10,180 bases of DNA from Clostridia bacterium (GTDB lineage: Bacteria; Bacillota; Clostridia; Oscillospirales; Acutalibacteraceae). Below the pieces are notes generated by a model, which saw only the letters and a list, made by a program, of their open reading frames with translations, had not been told where the DNA came from and made no database searches. The stretch is from contig JAFOFS010000267.1 of the NCBI GenBank assembly GCA_017387165.1, positions 1-10,180 on the forward strand, read 5' to 3'. The position numbers and the translations under genes were made by a program. Positions 1 through 6,471 of this stretch are shown piece after piece (the stretch's first letter is position 1; each line of letters starts with the position of its first letter).

Positions 1-36
1 CCTTACCGAGGGTGCCTCTTGCTTGCTCTTTTTCTT

Positions 37-675
37 TTACAGTTTTTCGTAGGCCTCCAGCCATGCGTCTGCAATAAGACGGTGCCCGAGAGCGGTGGGG
101 TGGACGCCGTCCAGCGTCACTGCCTGTGCGCCGTAGCGCTGCGCGGCGGCATCGAAAAGCGGTTGCAGCGGCAGAAACGCAACGCCGTGCTTGTTGGCGA
201 CTCGTTCGACCGCGGCGGCGCGGGCGGCCACCTCGGTGGAGAAAAAGCGCCACTTGCCCTCTCGCTCCGGAATGTCACGGGTGGCGGTGCCGTCGGTCAA
301 AAACGGCGCCATCAGGAGGATCTTGGTTTCGGGGAGTGCTTCCTGCAGCGTGTCCAGCAGCAGATCGTACAGCCGCTCAAAGGCCGGCGTGTCCACGCCG
401 TTTTGCGCCTCCCATTCGTGCCACACGTCGTTGACGCCGATGAGCAGTGAGAAAACGTCCGGCTTCAGATTGATGCCGTCGCATTTGATACGGGCGTATA
501 CGTCCGAAATGCGGTTGCCGCTGATGCCGCGATTGAGCACGCGGAGTTCGCTGCCGTACCGCTTGCCGAGATCGGCGGCTACCAAAAAAGCATAACCGCT
601 GCCCAGATAATCGTCCCAATCACGGGGACGGATGGCATCGGTGATAGAGTCGCCTTGAAACAAAATCGTTTTCAT
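37..675 (-). CDS. SGNH/GDSL-type esterase/lipase family hydrolase
   Basis: The protein has 212 residues and the SGNH hydrolase blocks in order. Block I is GDSIT with the nucleophile Ser10, block II is NRGISGNR (48-55) with the oxyanion glycine, block III is GVND with Asn82, and block V is DGVHP with Asp189 and His192. No signal peptide or membrane segment is visible, so a cytoplasmic enzyme is expected. The family removes acyl or acetyl groups from sugars, lipids or other esters; the substrate cannot be read from sequence. The ATG at 675 has a GGAGG site 8 nt upstream and a near-consensus promoter behind it. The gene is transcribed alone and diverges from the antiporter gene. The stop TAA lies at 37-39, leaving too little downstream sequence to see a terminator. 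Family assignment is firm, specificity is unknown. Confidence 0.93.
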   Translation of the reverse strand: MKTILFQGDSITDAIRPRDWDDYLGSGYAFLVAADLGKRYGSELRVLNRGISGNRISDVYARIKCDGINLKPDVFSLLIGVNDVWHEWEAQNGVDTPAFERLYDLLLDTLQEALPETKILLMAPFLTDGTATRDIPEREGKWRFFSTEVAARAAAVERVANKHGVAFLPLQPLFDAAAQRYGAQAVTLDGVHPTALGHRLIADAWLEAYEKL

Positions 676-698
676 ATTTCACACCTCCGATTTTCTCT

Positions 699-727
699 AT
701 TATATCCACGAAAAATCGAAAAGTCAA
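699..727 (-). promoter_or_regulatory. Sigma-A type promoter of the SGNH hydrolase gene
   Basis: On the minus strand the -35 TTGACT (722-727) and -10 TATAAT (699-704) are separated by 17 bp. The promoter is followed by a GGAGG ribosome binding site (684-688) 8 nt before the ATG at 675. Both boxes are close to the vegetative sigma-factor consensus. The prediction is by motif only. Confidence 0.75.
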
Positions 728-753
728 GTTTGGTATATTATCGGTTTTGCCTA

Positions 754-782
754 TTGCTTTTTTAAAAATTTAAGCGTATAAT
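754..782 (+). promoter_or_regulatory. Sigma-A type promoter of the antiporter gene
   Basis: The -35 TTGCTT (754-759) and -10 TATAAT (777-782) have a 17-bp spacer. Transcription would start about 30 nt before the ATG at 818, with purine-rich ribosome binding sequence AGAGGGG at about 800-805. The promoter is back to back with the hydrolase promoter, and the two -35 boxes are only 26 bp apart. The leader is too short for a riboswitch. Confidence 0.72.
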
Positions 783-817
783 GACCAACGCAAAGAAAGA
801 GAGGGGAAAATAAGGTA

Positions 818-2110
818 ATGAATGTGTTGTTATCGGTTTCGGTTGCCTTGTTGGCGGGGTTGTTGATGACCCGCTTATTTAAACCGTTTAAATTGCCGTC
901 GGTGACGGCCTATCTGATCGCCGGTGTGCTGATCGGCCCGTACTGTCTCGGCGCTCTCGGCGTCGGCGGTCTTGGATTCCACAGCGGCGAGGAGGTCTCG
1001 GCGCTGGCGCTGGTTTCGGAAGTGGCGCTCGGCTTTATCGCGTTTTCCATCGGTAACGAGTTCCGTGTGGACGACCTGAAAAAGACCGGCAAAGCGGCGC
1101 TGATCATCGGCGTACTGCAGGCGCTTGCCGCCACCCTGCTGGTGGATCTGGCACTGTACGGCCTGCATCGCCTGATGCCGGATAAGATCTCGGTGGCGCA
1201 GGTTATCACGCTGGGCGCTATCGCGACCGCGACCGCTCCGGCGGCCACCTTGATGGTGGTTCGCCAGTACAAGGCGAAAGGTCCGCTGACCAAGTTGCTG
1301 CTCCCGATCGTCGCGTTGGACGACGCGGTCGGTCTGGTAGTGTTTGCGGTGTCGTTCGGTATTGCGAAAACGCTGGTGAGCGGTGAGGTCGATCTGATCT
1401 CCATTTTGCTCAATCCGCTGATCGAGATCGTCTGCTCGTTGGCGCTGGGTACGGTGATGGGCGTGTTCCTGACCTATCTGGAAAAGCTGTTCAATTCCAA
1501 TACCAACCGCTTGAATCTCACCATTGCGTTTGTGTTTCTGACCGCCTCCCTGTCCATGCTGGACTTCCATATCGGCGCGGTGCACGTTCAGTTTTCCTCC
1601 CTGCTCGTCTGTATGATGCTCGGCACGGTATTCTGCAACATCTGCCCGCTGTCCCACGATCTGATGGAGCGTTCGGACAAGTGGACTTCGCCGCTGTTTG
1701 CGTTGTTCTTCGTCATCAGCGGCGCCGAGCTGGAGCTGTCGGTCTTTGCCGATTGGGCGATCGTGGTGATCGGTCTGGTGTATATTCTGTTCCGCTCGCT
1801 CGGTAAGTACTTCGGCGCGTTTGGCAGCGCCAAGCTGGTCAAATGCCAGCCGTCCATCTGCAAGTACCTCGGTATCACCCTGTTGCCGCAGGCAGGCGTT
1901 GCGCTCGGTATGTGCACCACCGCCATGAGCCTCGGGGCAGAGGGCAACCTCATCCGCAACATTACGCTGTTTGCGGTGCTGATCTACGAGCTGGTCGGTC
2001 CGTTGATGACCCGTCAGGCGCTGATGTCGGCAGGCGAGATTCATCCGATGGAGGAGCACGTCAAAAACCGCCGCGAGCACAAGCTGGCGGAGGGAAAACC
2101 CGAAAAGTAA
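818..2110 (+). CDS. Cation:proton antiporter, CPA2 (KefB/NapA/GerN-like) family
   Basis: This is a 430-residue integral membrane protein with about 12 hydrophobic segments and a charged C-terminal tail (about 408-430). Visible family features are LGFIAFSIGNEF (71-82), matching the conserved LGxxxFxxGxE region of CPA exchangers, the TATAPA stretch (137-142) of the unwound helix, and the LDDAVGL motif (167-173) whose Asp168/Asp169 pair is the expected ion and proton site. It presumably exchanges Na+ or K+ for H+ across the cytoplasmic membrane. It lacks the RCK/TrkA-N nucleotide-binding domain seen in KefB/KefC, so it is an antiporter core only. The ATG at 818 follows a purine-rich site. The gene has its own promoter and ends at a hairpin terminator. 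The transported cation is not determinable; family confidence is high. Confidence 0.88.
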   Translation: MNVLLSVSVALLAGLLMTRLFKPFKLPSVTAYLIAGVLIGPYCLGALGVGGLGFHSGEEVSALALVSEVALGFIAFSIGNEFRVDDLKKTGKAALIIGVLQALAATLLVDLALYGLHRLMPDKISVAQVITLGAIATATAPAATLMVVRQYKAKGPLTKLLLPIVALDDAVGLVVFAVSFGIAKTLVSGEVDLISILLNPLIEIVCSLALGTVMGVFLTYLEKLFNSNTNRLNLTIAFVFLTASLSMLDFHIGAVHVQFSSLLVCMMLGTVFCNICPLSHDLMERSDKWTSPLFALFFVISGAELELSVFADWAIVVIGLVYILFRSLGKYFGAFGSAKLVKCQPSICKYLGITLLPQAGVALGMCTTAMSLGAEGNLIRNITLFAVLIYELVGPLMTRQALMSAGEIHPMEEHVKNRREHKLAEGKPEK

Positions 2111-2113
2111 AAC

Positions 2114-2150
2114 AAAAAGCTGCGAAGAGGAAACTTCGCAGCTTTTTTTT
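2114..2150. terminator. Bidirectional intrinsic terminator between convergent genes
   Basis: A perfect 9-bp stem, GCTGCGAAG (2119-2127) paired with CTTCGCAGC (2134-2142), closes the loop AGGAAA. Eight Ts follow on the plus strand (2143-2150) and five As precede it (2114-2118), so it can end the antiporter transcript rightward and the ClC transcript leftward. The ClC stop codon (2149-2151) lies at the edge of the T tract. Confidence 0.9.
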
Positions 2151-3375
2151 ATTTCGGACGATAGCGGCAAAGGAACGAGGGGTGCTTTTTGTAGAGGGAA
2201 ATATCTCCCGAGAAGAACCAGCCGACAACAGCCGCCGGCAGAAGATACCAGCCGAGTCCGCCTCCCAACAGCTCCCAACCGAGCAGGAGAGCGCTGAACG
2301 GGCAATCGGTGGCACCGGCAAACAAGGCAACCATCCCGACCGCCGCGCCGAGCGACGGAGAGCAGCCGACCAGCGTCGCAATGGCGCAGCCGGCGGTTGC
2401 GCCGATAAACAAGGTCGGTACCACCTCGCCACCCTTGTAACCGCTTTTCAGGCTGACGGCGGTGAACAGTATTTTCCATAAAAACGCATACCATACCACC
2501 TCGCCGTGCTCGATGGCACGAGCGATGACCTCCATACCGGCGCCGTTGTAGTCGCGAGTGCCGACGATCAGTGTCAAAACGAGGACGACGGTGCCGCCGA
2601 TGGCGACGCGGAGGTAGGTGTTTTTCATAAAGGAAAGGCGGTCGCGGCTATCACCGACCCACTTCATCACAAGGCAGAACAGGCGACTGACCAGCGCGCA
2701 GCCGGCCGCAACGGCGATCACCCGGATCAGCGGTCGAAGCGCAAAGGCGGTATCGACCGGCAGGTGGAATACCTCGGCGTGAGCGCCGGTAAAGCAGCGG
2801 ACGGTGTAGCCAACCGCCGAGGCGATCGCACACGACCAAAAAGCGGCAAACGAGAGCTTGCCTGCGGCGGCGATCTCCATCGGGAAGATCACGGCGGTCA
2901 GCGGTGTGCCGAAGACGGCGGAAAAGGCGGCGGAAACGCCGCTCATGACGATCAGCCGCCGCTCCTTGCCGTCTACCCGAAACAGACGGGACAACCAATC
3001 GCCGATGCTGCCGCCGATTTGGACGGCCGCTCCCTCGCGACCGACCGAAGCGCCGCCGAGATGGGACAGCGCTGTCGTCAGAAAGATCAGGGCGCCTTGG
3101 CGGAGCGGAACGTCCTTGCCCCCGCGTGCCGCCTGCAGCACGAGGTTGGTGCTGCGATCTTTTGGCATTTTGGCGCCTCGGTACAGAGCGACGATCAGAA
3201 GACCGATCGCCGGCAGCAAGAAGATTGTCCACCCGTGAGCGAGCCGCACCTGCTGCAGCAGGTGGATGGACCAGTACAGGGCGATGCCGACCGTACCTGC
3301 CAGCGAGCCGCACAACAAGCCGAATACGGTTCGCAGACCGAGGGTTTTGCTTATTCGTTTGATTTTTTCGGTCAT
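2149..3375 (-). CDS. ClC-family anion transporter (possible fluoride/proton exchanger subtype)
   Basis: This is a 408-residue membrane protein of the ClC fold without C-terminal CBS domains. GREGAAVQIGG (112-122) is the helix-F filter motif, with Glu114 at the gating position. FGTPLTAVIFPME (155-167) is the helix-H region, and GYKGGEVVP (312-320) lies where ordinary ClCs have the GGIFxP loop. Tyr395 in the terminal segment may be the ion-binding tyrosine. By my alignment the E. coli proton glutamate E203 is replaced by Ile168. Together with the KGGEVxP loop this resembles CLC-F fluoride exporters, but GREGA rather than GREGT leaves the substrate open (Cl- or F-). The start at 3375 is chosen because it follows AAAGGCGGTGA; the next in-frame ATG upstream lies inside the -10 box. 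The gene is monocistronic and converges on the antiporter. Confidence 0.88.
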   Translation of the reverse strand: MTEKIKRISKTLGLRTVFGLLCGSLAGTVGIALYWSIHLLQQVRLAHGWTIFLLPAIGLLIVALYRGAKMPKDRSTNLVLQAARGGKDVPLRQGALIFLTTALSHLGGASVGREGAAVQIGGSIGDWLSRLFRVDGKERRLIVMSGVSAAFSAVFGTPLTAVIFPMEIAAAGKLSFAAFWSCAIASAVGYTVRCFTGAHAEVFHLPVDTAFALRPLIRVIAVAAGCALVSRLFCLVMKWVGDSRDRLSFMKNTYLRVAIGGTVVLVLTLIVGTRDYNGAGMEVIARAIEHGEVVWYAFLWKILFTAVSLKSGYKGGEVVPTLFIGATAGCAIATLVGCSPSLGAAVGMVALFAGATDCPFSALLLGWELLGGGLGWYLLPAAVVGWFFSGDISLYKKHPSFLCRYRPK

Positions 3376-3400
3376 CCGCTCACCGCCTTTCTCGATTTTT

Positions 3401-3429
3401 ATCATAGCACATTGCGTTGAAAATCTCAA
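3401..3429 (-). promoter_or_regulatory. Sigma-A type promoter of the ClC gene
   Basis: On the minus strand the -35 TTGAGA (3424-3429) and -10 TATGAT (3401-3406) are 17 bp apart, each one base from consensus. The expected transcript starts near 3394, about 20 nt before the ATG at 3375. That excludes the ATG at 3405 as a start and leaves no room for a leader riboswitch. Confidence 0.72.
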
Positions 3430-3475
3430 TACGTAAAGAGGTCAAAAAAAGCAAACAAATTTGCAATATCTGTTA

Positions 3476-3504
3476 TAGACAGAATAATAAAGTTATGGTA
3501 TACT
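3476..3504 (+). promoter_or_regulatory. Promoter of the rnf operon with extended -10
   Basis: The -35 TAGACA (3476-3481) and -10 TATACT (3499-3504) have a 17-bp spacer, and TGG directly before the -10 makes an extended -10 element. The start point should fall near 3511, giving a leader of about 120 nt before rnfC. An inverted repeat TCTGT-TATAG-ACAGA (3469-3483) overlaps the -35 box and might be a regulator site. Confidence 0.7.
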
Positions 3505-3505
3505 T

Positions 3506-3518
3506 ACAATAATATTGT
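3506..3518. promoter_or_regulatory. Palindrome at the rnf transcription start, candidate operator
   Basis: ACAAT-AAT-ATTGT is a perfect 5-3-5 inverted repeat immediately downstream of the -10 box, centred on the expected start of transcription. Its position suits a repressor site. It does not match the Rex consensus that would be the obvious redox regulator, and no binding protein can be named. It is AT-rich and short, so chance is possible. Confidence 0.35.
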
Positions 3519-3550
3519 CTTTTTATGTATTCGCGAGTATTTTAACGAAG

Positions 3551-3571
3551 GAGGAGCGGAAATCCGCCTTT
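3551..3571 (+). other. Weak hairpin in the rnf leader
   Basis: GCGG (3556-3559) pairs with CCGC (3564-3567) around the loop AAAT. The stem can be extended with one bulge and wobble pairs to GAGG/CTTT, and a short T run then A run follows. It could be a weak attenuator or an mRNA-stabilising element. No known riboswitch class was recognised in the leader. Confidence 0.3.
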
Positions 3572-3614
3572 TAAAAACAGGTTCGGATTATTCGCGTCAC
3601 CTTATGCAAAGTTT

Positions 3615-3629
3615 AGGAGGAACACCTCT
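3615..3629 (+). promoter_or_regulatory. rnfC ribosome binding site inside a small hairpin
   Basis: The AGGAGG site (3615-3620) lies 9 nt before the ATG at 3630. GAGG (3617-3620) is complementary to CCTC (3625-3628) with loop AACA, extended by a G-U pair (3616/3629). The Shine-Dalgarno bases can therefore be partly sequestered, which might tune entry to the operon. The stem is short and may be incidental. Confidence 0.45.
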
Positions 3630-4955
3630 ATGAGAAGTTTTCGCGGTGGAATTCACCTGTATGAAGGGAAGCAGTTGGCGGCAGACGCCCCTATCGTCAA
3701 GGTAGCGGCCGGTCGCGAACTGATATTGCCTTTGTCCCAGCATATCGGCGCGCCGGCCTCTCCCTGCGTGGCGGTCGGTGATCGCGTGCTGCGCGGTCAG
3801 TTGATTGCCGAACCGACCGCCTTCGTGTCGGCAGGTATCTGTTCGCCCGTTTCCGGTACGGTCAAGGCGATCGAGGTGCGTCCGCTGCTGCGCGGAAAAG
3901 GCATGGTCATCGTGCTGGAAAACGACGGACAGAACGAAAGCGTGGAGGGCTTCGGTCAGCCGCGGGATTACACGTCTTTGTCGGCGGAAGAAATCCGTAG
4001 TCTGGTCAGCGCTGCCGGCATCGTCGGTATGGGCGGCGCCGGTTTCCCGACGGCGGTCAAGATGGCCCCGAAAAACGCCGATGCGATCCGCAAGGTCATC
4101 ATCAACGCCGCCGAGTGCGAGCCGTATCTGACCTGCGACTATCGCCTGCTGATGGAGCGTCCCGAAAAGGTGCTCGGCGGTCTGAAGGTCATGCTTCGCC
4201 TGTTCCCGAATGCCGAGGGCGTGCTGGCGGTGGAGGATAACAAGCCGCAGGCGATCCGCTTACTGAAAGAGCTGGTGGCCGACGAGCCGAAGCTGTCGGT
4301 GAAAACGCTGAAGACCAAGTATCCGCAGGGCGGCGAACGCCTCATCTTGCACGTGGCGGCCAACGTCGATATCGATTCGACCCGTCTGCCGGCGGACGCC
4401 GGTTGTGTGGTGCAAAACGTGTCCACCGCCGTGGCGGTGTACGATGCGGTCTGCGCCTCCACGCCGCTGATCTCCCGTATCGTCACCCTGTCCGGCGAGG
4501 CGATGACCAAGCCGGGCAACTTCGAGGTGCCGATCGGTATGCCGTTTGCGGATCTGCTGGAGGTGGAGGGCGGCTTTGACCTGGAGGTCGCCAAGCTGAT
4601 CGCCGGCGGCCCGATGACCGGTACATCGTTTACCGATTGGCAGATCCCGATCACCAAGACGACCGGCGGTTTTCTGGCGCTTTCGTACGACGACGTATCC
4701 GAAAATCCGACCACCGCTTGCATTCGTTGCGGACGCTGTGTGTCCGCCTGTCCGTCGGGATTGGTGCCGCAGACGCTGGCGACGCTGGCCGCACGCGGCG
4801 AGTTTGACAAATTCGAGCAATTGTACGGCGTGGAGTGCGTGGAATGCGGTTGCTGCAGCTACGTTTGTCCTGCCTACCGTCCGCTGACCCAGAATATGAA
4901 GCTGGGCAAATACAACGTGATTCAAAACCGCCGCGCCAATGCGGCGAAGAAGTAA
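3630..4955 (+). CDS. rnfC: Rnf complex subunit RnfC (NADH-oxidising, Fe-S and FMN binding)
   Basis: The 441-residue protein is a peripheral cytoplasmic subunit of the ion-translocating ferredoxin:NAD+ oxidoreductase. It carries the NADH site and passes electrons to or from its own clusters. It starts with the family N-terminus FRGGIHL (4-10). The flavin/NADH-binding fold follows, with the glycine-rich GMGGAGFPT (133-141), NAAECEPYLTCD (159-170) and KYPQGGE (230-236). Two [4Fe-4S] motifs stand at the C-terminus: C364-C367-C370-C374P and C403-C406-C409-C413P. It lacks the long repetitive C-terminal extension of enterobacterial RsxC, as usual in Clostridia. It is the first gene of the operon, behind its own promoter and AGGAGG site. 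The order C-D-G-E-A-B that follows confirms the assignment. Confidence 0.97.
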   Translation: MRSFRGGIHLYEGKQLAADAPIVKVAAGRELILPLSQHIGAPASPCVAVGDRVLRGQLIAEPTAFVSAGICSPVSGTVKAIEVRPLLRGKGMVIVLENDGQNESVEGFGQPRDYTSLSAEEIRSLVSAAGIVGMGGAGFPTAVKMAPKNADAIRKVIINAAECEPYLTCDYRLLMERPEKVLGGLKVMLRLFPNAEGVLAVEDNKPQAIRLLKELVADEPKLSVKTLKTKYPQGGERLILHVAANVDIDSTRLPADAGCVVQNVSTAVAVYDAVCASTPLISRIVTLSGEAMTKPGNFEVPIGMPFADLLEVEGGFDLEVAKLIAGGPMTGTSFTDWQIPITKTTGGFLALSYDDVSENPTTACIRCGRCVSACPSGLVPQTLATLAARGEFDKFEQLYGVECVECGCCSYVCPAYRPLTQNMKLGKYNVIQNRRANAAKK

Positions 4956-4972
4956 GGAGGGATCGGGGTTTG
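4954..4972 (+). promoter_or_regulatory. Ribosome binding site fixing a TTG start for rnfD
   Basis: AAGGAGGG (4954-4961) overlaps the rnfC stop codon (4953-4955) and stands 8 nt before TTG at 4970-4972. No ATG or GTG in frame lies at a suitable distance. The resulting N-terminus reads MLNISAAPHVRNS, matching the SSPH-type start of RnfD proteins. Confidence 0.8.
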
Positions 4973-5935
4973 CTGAATATTTCCGCTGCGCCTCACGTGC
5001 GCAATTCTCGTCCGACCGCCGCCATTATGGCGGACGTGGCGATCGCGCTTCTTCCTGTTTGCGGAATGGGTGTTTACCTGTTTGGCTGGCGCGCATTGCT
5101 GACGCTGGCGCTTTGTGTGATATCCGCCGTACTGACTGAGCTGGTGTACGAGCTGCTGATGAAAAAACCGATCACGATCGGTGATTTCAGCGCGGTGGTG
5201 ACCGGCCTCATTCTCGGCATCAATCTGCCGTCCACCGCCCCGTGGTACCTGCCGGTTTTCGGCGGCATCTTCGCCATTTTGGTGGTGAAAATGCTGTTTG
5301 GCGGTCTGGGACAGAATTTTATGAATCCGGCGTTGACCGCCCGTTGCTTCCTGATGATTTCCTATGCCGGTCAGATGACCGCGTTTGTGACGCCGTTTGA
5401 GGGCGCCGACCTCGTGTCGGGCGCGACTCCGCTGGCACAGTTAAAGGGCGGTGAGCAGGTCGATCTGCTGCAGCTGCTTCTCGGTCAACACGGCGGCACC
5501 ATCGGTGAGACCTGCGCCGTTGCCATTTTGCTCGGCTTCCTGTATCTGCTGATTCGCCGCGTGATCTCGCCGCGTATTCCGCTGGCGATGGTCGGCTCGA
5601 CCATTCTGTTCGTCGCGCTGTTTCAGTTGTTCTCCGGTCACGCGGAACTGGCGCTTTCGCCTCACTACCTGCTCGGTCAGCTGTTGAGCGGTGGTCTGCT
5701 GCTCGGCGCGGTGTTTATGGCGACCGACTACGTGACGGCGCCCATCACCAAGGGCGGTCAATGGATCTACGCGGTGCTGATCGGTCTGCTGACGGCCATC
5801 TTCCGCGTGTTCGGCTCGTCGGCGGAGGGCGTGTCCTACGCCATTCTGCTGGCCAACCTGACGACGCCGCTTATTGAACGTATCACCGTCCCGAAGCCCT
5901 TTGGCTATCGTGGTCGGAAGGAGGTGCGTCCGTGA
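4970..5935 (+). CDS. rnfD: Rnf complex subunit RnfD (membrane subunit with covalent FMN)
   Basis: The 321-residue integral membrane subunit of Rnf is related to NqrB. APHVRN near the N-terminus is followed by many hydrophobic helices. GGLGQNFMNPA (111-121), GTIGETCAVA (176-185) and MATDYVTAP (250-258) are family signatures. DLVSGAT (147-153) is the flavinylation motif, with Thr153 as the expected phosphoester-linked FMN site. RnfD is thought to take part in the electron path coupled to ion translocation. The start is a TTG at 4970, chosen from the AAGGAGGG site and family N-terminus; upstream in-frame ATGs lie inside rnfC. The gene starts 14 nt after rnfC and its stop overlaps the rnfG start as TGATG, implying translational coupling. 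Confidence 0.95.
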   Translation: MLNISAAPHVRNSRPTAAIMADVAIALLPVCGMGVYLFGWRALLTLALCVISAVLTELVYELLMKKPITIGDFSAVVTGLILGINLPSTAPWYLPVFGGIFAILVVKMLFGGLGQNFMNPALTARCFLMISYAGQMTAFVTPFEGADLVSGATPLAQLKGGEQVDLLQLLLGQHGGTIGETCAVAILLGFLYLLIRRVISPRIPLAMVGSTILFVALFQLFSGHAELALSPHYLLGQLLSGGLLLGAVFMATDYVTAPITKGGQWIYAVLIGLLTAIFRVFGSSAEGVSYAILLANLTTPLIERITVPKPFGYRGRKEVRP

Positions 5936-6471
5936 TGAAAAAGACGGCTTTTCAGAACGTCGCCGTGCTGACGATCATTGCGCTGGTGGCGGTGTTTTTG
6001 CTGGCGCTGGTGTACGAGGTGACCAAAGCGCCGATCGCGGAGGCGGCCGCCCGTAAGCAAAAGGAAGCGTACGAAGCGATGTACGACGCCGACTGCGCCT
6101 TTGCGGCGTTGGACGCCGAGGGAGAGGGCATCTCCTCCCCGATGACCGTCACCAAGGACGGTCAGCTGCTCGGCTTTGCGCTGACGGCAAGCGGTATGGG
6201 CTACGGCGGTGAAATCCGCCTGGCACTCCGCATCGACCTGACCGACGGCAAGGCGGTCATCAACGGTATGCGCGTGCTGTATGCCGATGACGAAACGCAG
6301 GGCTTCGGCGCCAAATGTAAAGAAGAATCCTACTGGGGCGCGTATACCGACAGCGGTAAGACCGAGGCAGACGCCATCTCGGGCGCGACCCTGACCACGG
6401 GCGGCATCCGCGAGGCGGTGGGTTATGCCCTCGCCTTTGCGGAGGCGCAGGCGAAAGGAGGGGCAGCATGA
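5935..6471 (+). CDS. rnfG: Rnf complex subunit RnfG (membrane-anchored flavoprotein)
   Basis: The protein has 178 residues. One N-terminal membrane helix (about 11-28) is followed by an extracytoplasmic FMN_bind domain. DAISGATLT (146-154) holds the covalent FMN acceptor Thr152. GFGAKCKE (123-130) and YWGAYT (133-138) are also typical of RnfG/NqrC. The FMN relays electrons at the outer membrane face between the RnfA/E cluster and RnfD. The site AAGGAGG (5918-5924) serves either GTG at 5932 or ATG at 5935; ATG is preferred because it forms the usual TGATG junction with rnfD and has better spacing. The other choice adds one residue. The gene ends with a 4-nt ATGA overlap with rnfE. Confidence 0.95.
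   Translation: MKKTAFQNVAVLTIIALVAVFLLALVYEVTKAPIAEAAARKQKEAYEAMYDADCAFAALDAEGEGISSPMTVTKDGQLLGFALTASGMGYGGEIRLALRIDLTDGKAVINGMRVLYADDETQGFGAKCKEESYWGAYTDSGKTEADAISGATLTTGGIREAVGYALAFAEAQAKGGAA

Noticed and set aside
1..36. Possible terminator after the hydrolase gene (GAGG-GTG-CCTC)
   Set aside because: The stem is only 4 bp and the window ends before any T tract can be seen.
676..817. Fluoride riboswitch before the antiporter gene
   Set aside because: The promoter leaves a leader of only about 30 nt and the conserved riboswitch sequences are not present.
875..2494. Long minus-strand open frame of 539 codons antisense to the antiporter gene
   Set aside because: It is very rich in Arg, Gln and His, has no recognisable domain or good start, and lies opposite a clear membrane protein gene and across the terminator. 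It is a by-product of GC-rich codon use.
2506..3420. Plus-strand open frame of 304 codons opposite the ClC gene
   Set aside because: Low-complexity composition rich in Asp, Gln and Arg with no domain, antisense to a well-supported ClC gene and running into its promoter.
3447..3518. Rex (NADH-sensing repressor) site at the rnf promoter
   Set aside because: The palindromes present do not match the TTGTTAA-N4-TTAACAA type consensus.
3525..3545. Six-codon leader peptide frame starting at ATG 3525
   Set aside because: No ribosome binding site precedes it and its codons show no regulatory run of one amino acid.
3505..3629. FMN riboswitch in the leader of the flavin-dependent rnf operon
   Set aside because: The leader is short and lacks the conserved FMN-element blocks.
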